The notes beneath the pieces are model-generated. The model was not told where the DNA came from, searched no databases, and saw only the letters and a program-made list of their open reading frames with translations. A program made the position numbers and the translations under genes. Of a stretch of 64,000 bases of DNA, positions 50,558-58,656 are shown piece by piece. Where the stretch lies: NCBI RefSeq assembly GCF_013364235.1, contig NZ_CP054919.1, positions 7,365,603 through 7,429,602 on the forward strand, read 5' to 3'. Origin of the DNA: Kitasatospora sp. NA04385. GTDB lineage: Bacteria; Actinomycetota; Actinomycetes; Streptomycetales; Streptomycetaceae. The first letter of the stretch is position 1. Every line of letters begins with the position of its first letter.

Positions 50558-51790
50558 ATGCACCGCAAGCTGCGCCAGCTGCCCGCCGTCACCCTGCCCG
50601 CGATGGTGGCCGGGCTGACCCTGGTGTGCACCACCGCCCTGCCGGCCGGCACCGCCTCCGCGTACGACCTGCGGTTGCGCGCCTGGGGCAACAACGCCAG
50701 CGGGCAGCTCGGCGACGGCAGCGCCAAGACCCAGCGGCTCACCCCCGTCTCGGTGGTCGGCATGGCCGGGGCCGAACTCAACGGCATCGCCGCCGGCGGC
50801 ACCACGGCGGCCGGGTTCGCGCTCGCGCTGCTCGGCAACGGCACCGTCGAAGCCTGGGGCAAGAACGACAAGGGGCAACTCGGCAACGGGGTCACCGACG
50901 CCAAGGAGGACGCGGCCGTCCCCGGCCTGGTCGCCGGACTGACCGGCGTCGAGGCCGTCGCCGCGGGCGGCGCGCACGCCCTCGCCCTGCTCAAGGACGG
51001 CACCGTCAAGGCCTGGGGCCTCAACGACAAGGGCCAGCTCGGCGACGGCACGATCGTCAACACCAACCTGCCCGTCACCGTCGCCGGGCTCGCCGACGTC
51101 AAGGCCATCGCCGCCGGGGACGCCTTCAGCGTGGCGCTGCTCAAGGACGGCACCGTCAAGACCTGGGGCCTCAACGACAAGGGCCAGCTCGGCGTCACCC
51201 CGCTGCCCGTCAGCTCCACCGCGCCCGTCCCCGCGCCGACGCCCGCCACCCGCACCACCGCGATGACCATCCCCGGCCTCACCACCGTCAAGGGCATCGC
51301 CGCCGGAGCCGGCCACGCGTTCGCCCTGCTCGCCGACGGCGAGGTGTACGCCTGGGGCCTCAACGACAAGGGCCAGCTCGGCGACGACACCGTCGTCAAC
51401 AAGCCCTACCCCGTGCCCGTCCAGGAGCTGACCGACGTCGTCGCGCTCTCCGCCGGCGCCGGTCACAGCCTCGCCCTGCTCCAGGACCACACGCTGCGCG
51501 CCTGGGGCGCCAACGACAAGGGCCAGATCGGCGACGGCACCACCACCCAGCGCAACACCAGCGTGCCCGTCCCCGGCGTCACCGGCATCGAGGCGATCGC
51601 CTCCGGCTCCGCGCACAACCTGGCCGTCCTCGCCGACGGCACCGTCCAGGCCTGGGGCCTCAACGACAAGGGGCAGCTCGGCGACGGCACCACCACCCAG
51701 CGCAACACCCCCGTCCAGGTGCTCGCCAAGTCCGGCAGCGTCTCCCTGATCTCCGCGCCGAGCAACGGCAACTTCAGCCTCGCGCGCTGA
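50558..51790 (+). CDS. Secreted RCC1-repeat beta-propeller protein 1
   Basis: 410 residues from ATG 50558, with GGAGGA upstream. The signal peptide (PAVTLPAMVAGLTLVCTTAL) ends near TASA. It is followed by about seven RCC1 repeats of roughly 50 residues, each with AWGxNxxGQLGDGT and GAxHxLALLxDGTV; AWGLNDKGQLGDG recurs four or more times. An irregular Pro/Thr insertion splits one blade near residue 225. Bacterial secreted RCC1 propellers have no settled role; scaffold or glycan binding is likely. Overall similar to the next gene. Confidence 0.9.
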   Translation: MHRKLRQLPAVTLPAMVAGLTLVCTTALPAGTASAYDLRLRAWGNNASGQLGDGSAKTQRLTPVSVVGMAGAELNGIAAGGTTAAGFALALLGNGTVEAWGKNDKGQLGNGVTDAKEDAAVPGLVAGLTGVEAVAAGGAHALALLKDGTVKAWGLNDKGQLGDGTIVNTNLPVTVAGLADVKAIAAGDAFSVALLKDGTVKTWGLNDKGQLGVTPLPVSSTAPVPAPTPATRTTAMTIPGLTTVKGIAAGAGHAFALLADGEVYAWGLNDKGQLGDDTVVNKPYPVPVQELTDVVALSAGAGHSLALLQDHTLRAWGANDKGQIGDGTTTQRNTSVPVPGVTGIEAIASGSAHNLAVLADGTVQAWGLNDKGQLGDGTTTQRNTPVQVLAKSGSVSLISAPSNGNFSLAR

Positions 51791-51880
51791 CCGCCTCGCG
51801 CGCTGACCGCCCCCTCCGCGGGGCCGGGCCCGTTCGTTCGAGGCGCCGGTCCCGGCCGAGGAACCGAGGAAAGGCACTCC

Positions 51881-53194
51881 ATGACGTCCACTCAGACCGC
51901 CGCCGCCCGCCGCTCCCGGCTGCGGCCCGTCCTGCGGCCCGCCCTGCGTCGCGTCCTGCGTCGCGTCCTGCGTCCGGCCCCGCGTCCCGCCTTGCGCCCG
52001 GCCCTCGCCGCCGGCCTGGCCGCGCTCACCGCGCTCAGCCTGGCCGCCGTGCCCGCCGGGACCGCGCACGCGCAGGAGAAGCGGCTCAAGGCGTGGGGCA
52101 ACAACCGCTCCGGGCAGCTCGGCGACGGCACCTGGACCGACTTCCGCACCACCGCCACCACCGTGCTCGGCCTGACCAGCGCCGAGGTCGTCAAGATCGC
52201 CGCCGGTGGCGGCGGTTCCGCCACCGGGCACGGGCTGGCGCTGCTCACCGACCGCACCGTGCAGTCCTGGGGCGCCAACGGCTCCGGGCAGCTCGGCGAC
52301 GGCAGCGTGTTCAGCCACAACGCGCCCGGACAGGTCGTCAACCTCTCCACCGCGCGCGACGTCGCCGCCGGGGGCTGGCACAGCCTCGCCCTGCTCGACG
52401 ACCAGACCGTGGTCGCCTGGGGCCGCAACAACTACGGGCAGCTCGGCAACGGCACCAACAGCGACAGCAGCGTCCCGGTCCGGGTCGAGGGCCTCAACAA
52501 GGTGGTGGCGATCGCCGCCGGGCTCAACCACAGCCTCGCGCTGCGCGAGGACGGCACCGTCTGGGCCTGGGGCTACAACATCAACGGGCAGCTGGGCGAC
52601 GGCACTTCGGCCAGCCGCAACGTGCCCGCCCCGGTCGGCGGGCTCACCGGCGTCACCAAGATCGCGGCCGGCTGCAACCACAACCTGGCCCTGGTCGGCC
52701 CGCCCAGCGGCGGCACCAAGCCCACCAGCGGCAACGCCGTCAAGTCCTGGGGCTACAACGCGACCGGGCAGCTCGGCGACAACAGCACCATCAACCGGTA
52801 CACGCCCGTCGACACCCAGGGCATCTGGCTCGGCGGCGTCTCGCAGATCGCCGCGGGCTGCAACCACAGCCTGGCCGTCACCGACAGCGACAACAAGCTG
52901 AAGGCCTGGGGGCAGAACACCTCCGGCCAGGTCGGCGACGGCACCACCGACTACCGGATCACGCCCGTCCCGGTGCCCGGTATCAAGGGCGTCCAGCTGG
53001 TCGCGGGCGGCCGCGAGCACACCCTCGCACTGCTCGGCGACAACACCGTCCGCTCCTGGGGCGCCAACGGCTCCGGCCAGCTCGGCAACGGCACCACCAC
53101 CGAGAGCAGCACCCCGGTCACCACGCTGACCGCGCTGACCGGCGTCGACAAGATCGCCGCACCGGTGGGCGGAGACTTCAGCCTCGCCAACTGA
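51881..53194 (+). CDS. Secreted RCC1-repeat beta-propeller protein 2
   Basis: 437 residues from ATG 51881, with GAGGAAAGG upstream. The leader is unusual: about 40 residues of Arg-Pro-Val-Leu-Arg repeats, encoded by CGCGTCCTGCGT-type tandem DNA, before a hydrophobic core (LAAGLAALTALSLAAVPAGT). About seven RCC1 blades follow (AWGNNRSGQLGDGT, SWGANGSGQLGDG, AWGRNNYGQLGNGT and others). It ends at a 29-bp hairpin. Arg repeats at the leader may slow export or reflect recent expansion. It is a paralogue of the preceding gene; the function is unknown. Confidence 0.9.
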   Translation: MTSTQTAAARRSRLRPVLRPALRRVLRRVLRPAPRPALRPALAAGLAALTALSLAAVPAGTAHAQEKRLKAWGNNRSGQLGDGTWTDFRTTATTVLGLTSAEVVKIAAGGGGSATGHGLALLTDRTVQSWGANGSGQLGDGSVFSHNAPGQVVNLSTARDVAAGGWHSLALLDDQTVVAWGRNNYGQLGNGTNSDSSVPVRVEGLNKVVAIAAGLNHSLALREDGTVWAWGYNINGQLGDGTSASRNVPAPVGGLTGVTKIAAGCNHNLALVGPPSGGTKPTSGNAVKSWGYNATGQLGDNSTINRYTPVDTQGIWLGGVSQIAAGCNHSLAVTDSDNKLKAWGQNTSGQVGDGTTDYRITPVPVPGIKGVQLVAGGREHTLALLGDNTVRSWGANGSGQLGNGTTTESSTPVTTLTALTGVDKIAAPVGGDFSLAN

Positions 53195-53197
53195 GCC

Positions 53198-53262
53198 CCC
53201 CGGCAAGGACGTTCAGGGGCCCGCGCGACGCCTGCGCGGGCCCCTGAACGTCCTTGCCGGGG
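53198..53262. terminator. Bidirectional terminator, 29-bp perfect stem
   Basis: Arms 53198-53226 and 53234-53262 are fully complementary around GACGCCT. It starts 3 nt after the RCC1 stop and serves the convergent uvrA-like gene too. It is the longest hairpin in the window. Confidence 0.97.
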
Positions 53263-53294
53263 CGGGGTGCCGGCGGGGCCGGACGGTCGGCGGG

Positions 53295-55658
53295 TCAGTG
53301 GAGGCCGAGGCGGGCCGCCAGGTACGGGGCGGTGCGGCTGGTGGGGGAGGTGGCGACGGTGGTGGGGGTGCCGGTGGCGAGGATGCGGCCGCCGGCGTCG
53401 CCGCCGGCGGGGCCGAGGTCGATGACGTGGTCGGCGCCGGCGATCAGGTCGAGGTCGTGTTCGGCGACCAGGACGGTGGCGCCCGCGTCGACCAGGCGGT
53501 GGAGCTGGGCGGTGAGCCGCTCGCTGTCGGCGGGGTGCAGGCCGGTGGTGGGCTCGTCCAGCAGGTAGAGGGTGCGGCGGCGCCGGGCGTGCTGGAGCTC
53601 GGCGGCGAGCTTGACGCGCTGGGCCTCGCCGCCGGAGAGCTCGGGGGCGGGCTGGCCGAGCCGCAGGTAGCCGAGGCCGACCTGCTGGAGGGTGGTCAGG
53701 ACGCGGGCGGCGGCCGGGGTGTCGGCGAGGAACGCGGCGGCCCGGTCGACGGTCAGCGCGAGGACGTCGGCGACGGTGGAGCCGCGGTAGGCGATCTCCA
53801 GGGTCTGCGGGTTGTAGCGGCTGCCGCGGCAGTCCGGGCAGGGGCTCCAGGCGGTGGGCAGGAACAGCAGCTCGACCTCGATCGCCCCGGCGCCCTCGCA
53901 GGTCGGGCAGCGTCCGGCGGCCACGTTGAAGGAGAACCGGCCCGCGCCGTAGCCGCGGGCCTTCGCCTCCGCGGTGCCGGCGAACAGCTTGCGCACGGTG
54001 TCCAGCAGGCCGGTGTAGGTGGCCAGGTTGGAGCGCGGGGTGCGGCCCAGCGGCGTCTGGTCGAAGGTCACCACCCGGTGGCCCGCGTCGGCCGAGGAGG
54101 CGGCTTCGGCGACCGCCGCGAGCAGCGTCGACTTGCCCGCCCCCGACACGCCGGTGACGGCGGTGAGCACGCCCAGCGGCACGTCCGCGTCCAGGCCGCG
54201 CAGGTTGTGCCGGGTGACGCCGCGCAGCGGCAGTACGCCGGTGGGGGTGCGGCCGCGGGACGGCGGCGGGGGCGGCGGGTCGAACAGGAAGCGGCAGGTG
54301 GCGGAGGCGTCCACCGCGCGCAGGCCCTCCACCGGGCCGCTGTACAGGACGCGTCCGCCGCCGGAGCCCGCGGCCGGGCCGACGTCCACCAGCCAGTCGG
54401 CGCCGCGCACCACCGCCAGGTCGTGCTCGACCACGAACACCGAGTTGCCCGCCGCCCGCAGCTCGGTCAGGACCTGCTGCAGCGCCTCGGTGTCGGCCGG
54501 GTGCAGGCCCGCCGAGGGCTCGTCCAGGACGTACACCACGCCGAACAGGCCGGAGCGCAACTGGGTGGCCAGGCGCAGGCGTTGGAGTTCGCCGGTGGAC
54601 AGGGTGGGGGCGGCCCGGTCGAGCGAGAGGTAGCCGAGGCCGAGGCGGTCCAGGGCGGTGAGGCGGTCGGCGAGGTCGGCGGTGATCAGGGCGGCCGGGC
54701 CGCCCCCGGCGGTGTACGGGCGCAGCAGGCCGGCGAGGCGGGTGGCGGGCAGGGCGGCCAGGCCGGTGACCGGCAGGCCGGCGAAGGTGACGGCGAGGGC
54801 CTCCGGGCGCAGCCGGTGGCCGTGGCAGTGCGGGCAGACGGACTGCTCCAGGAAGGCGGCGGCCCGGGTGCGGGCGGCCTCGCTGCGCGACTCGGCGAAG
54901 GTCTTGAGGACCAGGCGGCGGGCGCTGCTGTACTTGCCCCGGTACGGGCGCTGGACCCGGCCGGGTTCGCGCTCGGGGTGGACGGTGACGACCGGCTGCT
55001 CGTCGGTGAACAGGATCCACTCCCGTTCGGCGGCGGGCAGTTCGCGCCAGGGCCGGTCCAGGTCGTGGCCGAGCGTGCCCAGGACGTCGCGCAGGTTCTT
55101 GCCCTGCCAGGCGCCCGGCCAGGACGCGACGGCGCCCTGCCGGATCGAGAGCGAGTCGTCCGGGACGAGCGAGCGCTCGGTGACCCGGTGCAGCACGCCC
55201 TGCCCGTGGCACTCGGGGCAGGCGCCGGCCGGGGTGTTCGGGGAGAACGCGTCGGAGTCCAGGCGGGGCGCGCCCGGCGGGTAGTCGCCGCAGCGGGAGA
55301 GCAGCATCCGCAGCAGGTTGGACGTCGTGCTGATGGTGCCGACCGTCGAGCGCGAGGAGGGGACGGAGCGGCGCTGCTCCAGGGCGACGGCCGGGGGCAT
55401 GCCGGTCACGGCGTCCACCTGCGGGGCCTCGACCTGGCGCAGCAGGCGGCGGGCGTAGGGCGAGACGGACTCCAGGTAGCGGTGCTGGGCCTGGGCGTAC
55501 AGGGTGCCGAAGGCCAGCGAGGACTTGCCGGAGCCGGAGACGCCGGTGAAGGCGACCACCGCGCCGCGCGGCACCGCCACCGTCACGTCGCGCAGGTTGT
55601 GCACCCGGGCGCCGCGCACCCGCACCATGCCGTCGTCGTCGATCTCGCTGTGGTTCAC
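53295..55658 (-). CDS. Class II UvrA-like ABC ATPase (UvrA2/DrrC type)
   Basis: 787 residues, shorter than UvrA (about 950). Two ABC cassettes are present: Walker A GVSGSGKSS and GVSGAGKST, signatures LSTGELQRLRLA and LSGGEAQRVKLA, and Walker B VYVLDEPSAGLHPADTEAL and LYLLDEPTTGLHPADSERL. Zinc cysteines are at CPECHGQG, CPHCHGHR and CPTCEGAG with CPDCRGSRY. The size suggests absence of the UvrB-binding insertion, as in UvrA2 and DrrC, which give tolerance to DNA-binding drugs. GTG 55658 lies 8 nt after TAGCGT, so the mRNA is probably leaderless. Confidence 0.92.
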   Translation of the reverse strand: MNHSEIDDDGMVRVRGARVHNLRDVTVAVPRGAVVAFTGVSGSGKSSLAFGTLYAQAQHRYLESVSPYARRLLRQVEAPQVDAVTGMPPAVALEQRRSVPSSRSTVGTISTTSNLLRMLLSRCGDYPPGAPRLDSDAFSPNTPAGACPECHGQGVLHRVTERSLVPDDSLSIRQGAVASWPGAWQGKNLRDVLGTLGHDLDRPWRELPAAEREWILFTDEQPVVTVHPEREPGRVQRPYRGKYSSARRLVLKTFAESRSEAARTRAAAFLEQSVCPHCHGHRLRPEALAVTFAGLPVTGLAALPATRLAGLLRPYTAGGGPAALITADLADRLTALDRLGLGYLSLDRAAPTLSTGELQRLRLATQLRSGLFGVVYVLDEPSAGLHPADTEALQQVLTELRAAGNSVFVVEHDLAVVRGADWLVDVGPAAGSGGGRVLYSGPVEGLRAVDASATCRFLFDPPPPPPSRGRTPTGVLPLRGVTRHNLRGLDADVPLGVLTAVTGVSGAGKSTLLAAVAEAASSADAGHRVVTFDQTPLGRTPRSNLATYTGLLDTVRKLFAGTAEAKARGYGAGRFSFNVAAGRCPTCEGAGAIEVELLFLPTAWSPCPDCRGSRYNPQTLEIAYRGSTVADVLALTVDRAAAFLADTPAAARVLTTLQQVGLGYLRLGQPAPELSGGEAQRVKLAAELQHARRRRTLYLLDEPTTGLHPADSERLTAQLHRLVDAGATVLVAEHDLDLIAGADHVIDLGPAGGDAGGRILATGTPTTVATSPTSRTAPYLAARLGLH

Positions 55659-55756
55659 CGCGTCACGCTAACCCGGGGGCGGGCGCGGGGCGGGGAGCGG
55701 CACCTCGCTGAAAGCTGCGGGAATAGTTTTCCGTCCGTGGGGAGTGAGCCGGGTGG

Positions 55757-56220
55757 ATGGTGGCGAGGCATATACCTTTTCGCCGCGTCGGCTACCGGAT
55801 TTCTGTGTCCGTCCGTGGAGCCGCGCCCGTGCAGGTCGCCCCGCCGCAGGAGTCGATCTCGGTGGCGGGCCACCCCTGGGAGATCTTCCCGGGCGGCAGC
55901 GGCCAGTTGGCGCCCGCCGCGTTCGAGGGCTACGGCACCCCGCAGGTCTACTCCGGCTTCCGGTACGCCAACATGGTCGGCTCCCTGCCGCAGCTCGGCA
56001 GTTGGGACCCGAACGCGGCCGTCGCGCTCTCCCCGGCCGCCTACCCCGTGTGGAGCGGCAGCGTCCAACTGCCCGCCGACACCGCCTTCGAGTACAAGTG
56101 CGTGGCCAAGGGCGCGGCCGGGCACGTCACCTGGGAGGGCGGCGCCAACCGCAGCCACACCACCGGCGCCTCCGGGACGGCCGCGCCGCTTCCCGGCCTG
56201 ACGGCCCGTCCGGACCCCCG
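55757..56220 (+). pseudogene. CBM20 starch-binding domain fragment without a catalytic domain
   Basis: The frame (open to 56419 but antisense to the response regulator beyond 56268) encodes an almost complete CBM20 module: MVGSLPQLGSWDPNAAVALS, YPVWSGSVQLPADTAFEYKC and GHVTWEGGANRSHTT. No amylase catalytic domain or signal peptide precedes it, only about 65 unrelated residues. GGGGAG lies before ATG 55757, so a short product is possible. The best reading is the 3' remnant of an extracellular amylase-type gene, with its C-terminus running into unrelated sequence. Confidence 0.6.
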
Positions 56221-56267
56221 TGGGGGGATGTTCCGCATGCGGGACGGTGTGCCGGTCTGCCGGGCGG

Positions 56268-57266
56268 TCAGGCTCCCGGGTGGCGCGCGTGGTGCAGTTC
56301 GACGAAGGAGGCGACCTTGGCCCGCACCGCCCACGGGTCGACGGGTTTGGGCAGGAAGTCGGCGGCGCCCGCCGCGTACGCGCGCGCCGCGTGGTCGGGC
56401 TCGCTGCCGATGGCGGTGACGAAGACGATCGGGATGTCACGGGTCCGGGCCCGGCTGCGGATGTGCGCCGCGGTCTCGTAGCCGTCCATGCCCGGCATCT
56501 GCACGTCCAGCAGGATCGCGGCGTAGCCGTCCGGCTCCATCAGCGCCCGCAGCGCGGCGGGCCCCGAGGTCGCCGCGACCAGCTGGTGGCCGTGCGAGCC
56601 GAGCAGCGCCTCCAGGACGACCAGGTTCTCCCGGCGGTCGTCCACCAGCAGGATCTTCGGCGGCGGGCCGTCGCCGGGCTCCGCCCCGGTGGGCGCGGGC
56701 GGCGCCGCGGAGGTGCCCTGCTGCCGCTCCACCAGGGCGAGTTGGCGTTGCAGCAGGGTGCGGCGGGCGCCGGCCCGGGCGGACTGTTCGCGGGCGCGGT
56801 CGTACTCCTCGGCCAGCAGCTCGGCGCGTCCCGCCCCGGCCGGGTCCGCGGCGTCCAGTTCGGCGAGCGCCTGCCCGGTCTGCTCGGCCCGTTCCTCCGC
56901 CTGCCTCATCTCCCGCTCGGCGGCGTGCAGTTGGCCCTCCAGCTGGCACACCGCCCGGCCGATCGGCCGGGCCACCCGCAGCGCCGCCATCCGCGACCGG
57001 TACAGCCGTTCGCGGACGACCGGACTGGGAGCGCTCCCGCGTACGGCGTCGAGCAGCGTCTCGACGAACTCCCACGGCGGGACGCGGACGGCCGTCAGGT
57101 AGTCCGCGAGCACCTCCGGGTCCGTCCCGCAGCGGGCGGCGAACGCGTCCGCCGCCGGCCCGAGGCCGAGGAAGAGCGCCCGCAGCTCCCCGGTGAACTC
57201 CCGCAGCTCCGCACCGAGTCCGGCGTCCAGCGGCGGAAGGCCGTCGACGGCCGTCACCGGCCGCAC
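56268..57266 (-). CDS. Response regulator with N-terminal helical domain
   Basis: 332 residues. The C-terminal receiver (about 205-325) has the acidic pair LLVDDRRENL, phospho-acceptor Asp in AILLDVQMPGMDGYET, the Thr/Lys switch in VFVTAIGS and FLPKPVDPW. The N-terminal 200 residues are helical with a coiled coil (AEREMRQAEERAEQTGQALA) and a helix-turn-helix-like start (ADAFAARCGTDPEVLADYLT). Receiver-last order is reversed from classical regulators, suggesting a role in a phosphorelay or protein interaction. GTG 57266 has a weak GGCGGGG site; GTG 57257 is an alternative. No kinase is adjacent. Confidence 0.85.
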   Translation of the reverse strand: MRPVTAVDGLPPLDAGLGAELREFTGELRALFLGLGPAADAFAARCGTDPEVLADYLTAVRVPPWEFVETLLDAVRGSAPSPVVRERLYRSRMAALRVARPIGRAVCQLEGQLHAAEREMRQAEERAEQTGQALAELDAADPAGAGRAELLAEEYDRAREQSARAGARRTLLQRQLALVERQQGTSAAPPAPTGAEPGDGPPPKILLVDDRRENLVVLEALLGSHGHQLVAATSGPAALRALMEPDGYAAILLDVQMPGMDGYETAAHIRSRARTRDIPIVFVTAIGSEPDHAARAYAAGAADFLPKPVDPWAVRAKVASFVELHHARHPGA

Positions 57267-57572
57267 CCCGCCGGGAGGACCGCGACCGGCCGCCCCGGCA
57301 CCCGCATCCGAACCCGCACCCGTCTACCTCCGCCTGCTCCGGTCGACCCGGCCCCGCCCCCCGGGCAGCATCCAGCCGCACGGCAGCGACGGTCGTGATC
57401 ACCCGCGATCGCGACCGGCCGAGACGGAGACCATACGTCACCGGGAGCCGAATTGACGCCCGGTCAGGTCACGGTTCGGGGGCGGTCGGAGGCGCACCGC
57501 CCCGCCCGGCCGGGGCGGTGCGCCCGCGCGGCGCGCCCCGGCGGCCTCCGCCACCGCCGAACCGCCTGTCGC
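57267..57572. other. 306-nt spacer with hairpin and possible promoter
   Basis: On the minus strand TATGGT (57435-57430) could be a -10 for the response-regulator gene, although its leader would then be about 150 nt. The right half carries the terminator hairpin of the phosphatase-like gene (57491-57524). No coding sequence is supported. Confidence 0.6.
57491..57524 (-). terminator. Terminator hairpin
   Basis: A 14-bp perfect stem (57491-57504 with 57511-57524) with a 6-nt loop lies downstream of the phosphoglycerate-mutase-like gene. Confidence 0.9.
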
Positions 57573-58148
57573 TCAAGTGAGTTGACGGGCCGTCAGCGGT
57601 GCACCGCAGCGCAGGTTCCAGCGCCCGGAGCGCCCGCTGAGCGAGGTGGCGGTCAGTGGGGCGACGTCCAGCCGCCAGAACGCGGCGGGCGGCAGCGCCA
57701 GCGCGTGCACCACGGCGGCCCGGACGGCGGCCGGTTCGGCGACGGCGAGCACCCGGCCGGCCCCGGCGGGCAGTGCGTCCAGCCAGCCGCCGACCCGGGC
57801 CAGCAGCGCGGCGACGGACTCCCCGCCGGGCGGGGCGAACTCCGGATCGGACAGCCAGGCGGCCACCGACTCCGGTTCGCCGGAGGCGAGTTCGGCCAGC
57901 GGACGCCCCCGCCAGCCGCCCGGGTCCAGGTCGGCCAGCGCGGGTTCGGCCTCCGCCGCCAGGCCGAGCGCCCCGGCGGTCCGCCGACAGCGCGGCGACG
58001 GCGCGGCCAGGACGCGGTCGGCCCGGGGCGCGGCGAGGGCGCGCGCCGGGGCCAGCTCGGCGTCCGAGGGCGCCGAGCCGTCCCCGAACCGGGCCTCGCG
58101 CCCGGCCGCGCCGAGCACCGGTGCGACCAACATCACCCGGACCGTCAC
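57573..58148 (-). CDS. Histidine-phosphatase-fold protein lacking the RHG motif
   Basis: 191 residues. The fold is recognised from APSPRCRRTAGALGL, LADLDPGGWRGRPLAELASG and PGGESVAALLARVGGWLDAL. The N-terminus VRVMLVAPVLGAAGREARFG has lost the catalytic Arg-His-Gly of true phosphatases, so it is probably inactive as a phosphatase or acts differently. GTG 58148 follows GGAGGG. It is divergent from the cobalamin riboswitch and cbtBA, an association also common in Streptomyces, which suggests a role in cobalamin or cobalt biology (CobC-like ancestry). Confidence 0.85.
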   Translation of the reverse strand: MTVRVMLVAPVLGAAGREARFGDGSAPSDAELAPARALAAPRADRVLAAPSPRCRRTAGALGLAAEAEPALADLDPGGWRGRPLAELASGEPESVAAWLSDPEFAPPGGESVAALLARVGGWLDALPAGAGRVLAVAEPAAVRAAVVHALALPPAAFWRLDVAPLTATSLSGRSGRWNLRCGAPLTARQLT

Positions 58149-58255
58149 AGGCCCTCCCTCCAGTGGATCATCCGTGCACGCACCGACACCTCGGGGCGCC
58201 GTGCCCCTGGCGGGGTGCGTCCGGGAACGGTACCTTCTCGGCGAACAACCTCATA

Positions 58256-58362
58256 TCGACGACGGCGCGTGGAAGTCCGGTGCAAATCCGGCACGGTCGC
58301 GCCACTGTGCACCCCGGGCGGGCAGGCCCGTCCGGGGGAGTCAGACCCGCCTCCGTCGTCTT
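58256..58362 (+). promoter_or_regulatory. Cobalamin (B12) riboswitch
   Basis: All core parts are present in order: P1 pairing of GACGACGG (58258-58265) with CCGTCGTC (58353-58360), GGAAGTCCGGTGCAAATCCG (conserved core), GCACGGTCGCGCCACTGT containing the B12 box, a variable CG-rich hairpin, and GGAGTCAGACC. It lies 52 nt before cbtB. When the cofactor binds, expression of the cobalt transporter should fall. Confidence 0.96.
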
Positions 58363-58413
58363 CCTGCTCCACACGACCGGGACGCGAGTTCCCGCAAAGG
58401 AGGTCACCCCGCC

Positions 58414-58632
58414 ATGGCTCACCCCATCGCGCCCGCCGCCGTCACCACGCCGGCCCTCACCCCGCTGTCCGTCCGGGACATCGCGCCCTGGGCGCTGTTC
58501 TTCGGCGTCCTGCTGCTGACCCTGCTGTACTTCGTCGGCGCCGAACAGGGCGCCACCTCGCTGATCTCCGGCGAGTCCGTGCACGAGTGGGTCCACGACG
58601 GACGCCACCTGCTCGGCTTCCCCTGCCACTGA
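58414..58632 (+). CDS. cbtB: Cobalt transporter subunit CbtB
   Basis: 72 residues. One membrane helix (ALFFGVLLLTLLYFVGAEQ) and the histidine-rich C-terminus HEWVHDGRHLLGFPCH are the CbtB hallmarks. ATG 58414 has a near-perfect AAAGGAGGT ribosome site. It works with CbtA to import cobalt for B12 synthesis, and a B12 riboswitch precedes it. Confidence 0.95.
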   Translation: MAHPIAPAAVTTPALTPLSVRDIAPWALFFGVLLLTLLYFVGAEQGATSLISGESVHEWVHDGRHLLGFPCH

Positions 58633-58656
58633 CCGGGGAACGGGCGAACCACTGAG

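Noticed and set aside
44538..53194. Secreted-protein island considered a recent horizontal acquisition
   Set aside because: Codon use and G+C look like the surroundings, and no integrase, transposase or direct-repeat boundary was found.
57026..57039. A CebR-like palindrome TGGGAGCGCTCCCG inside the response-regulator gene
   Set aside because: It lies within coding sequence far from any promoter and sugar gene, with one mismatch; probably chance in GC-rich codons.
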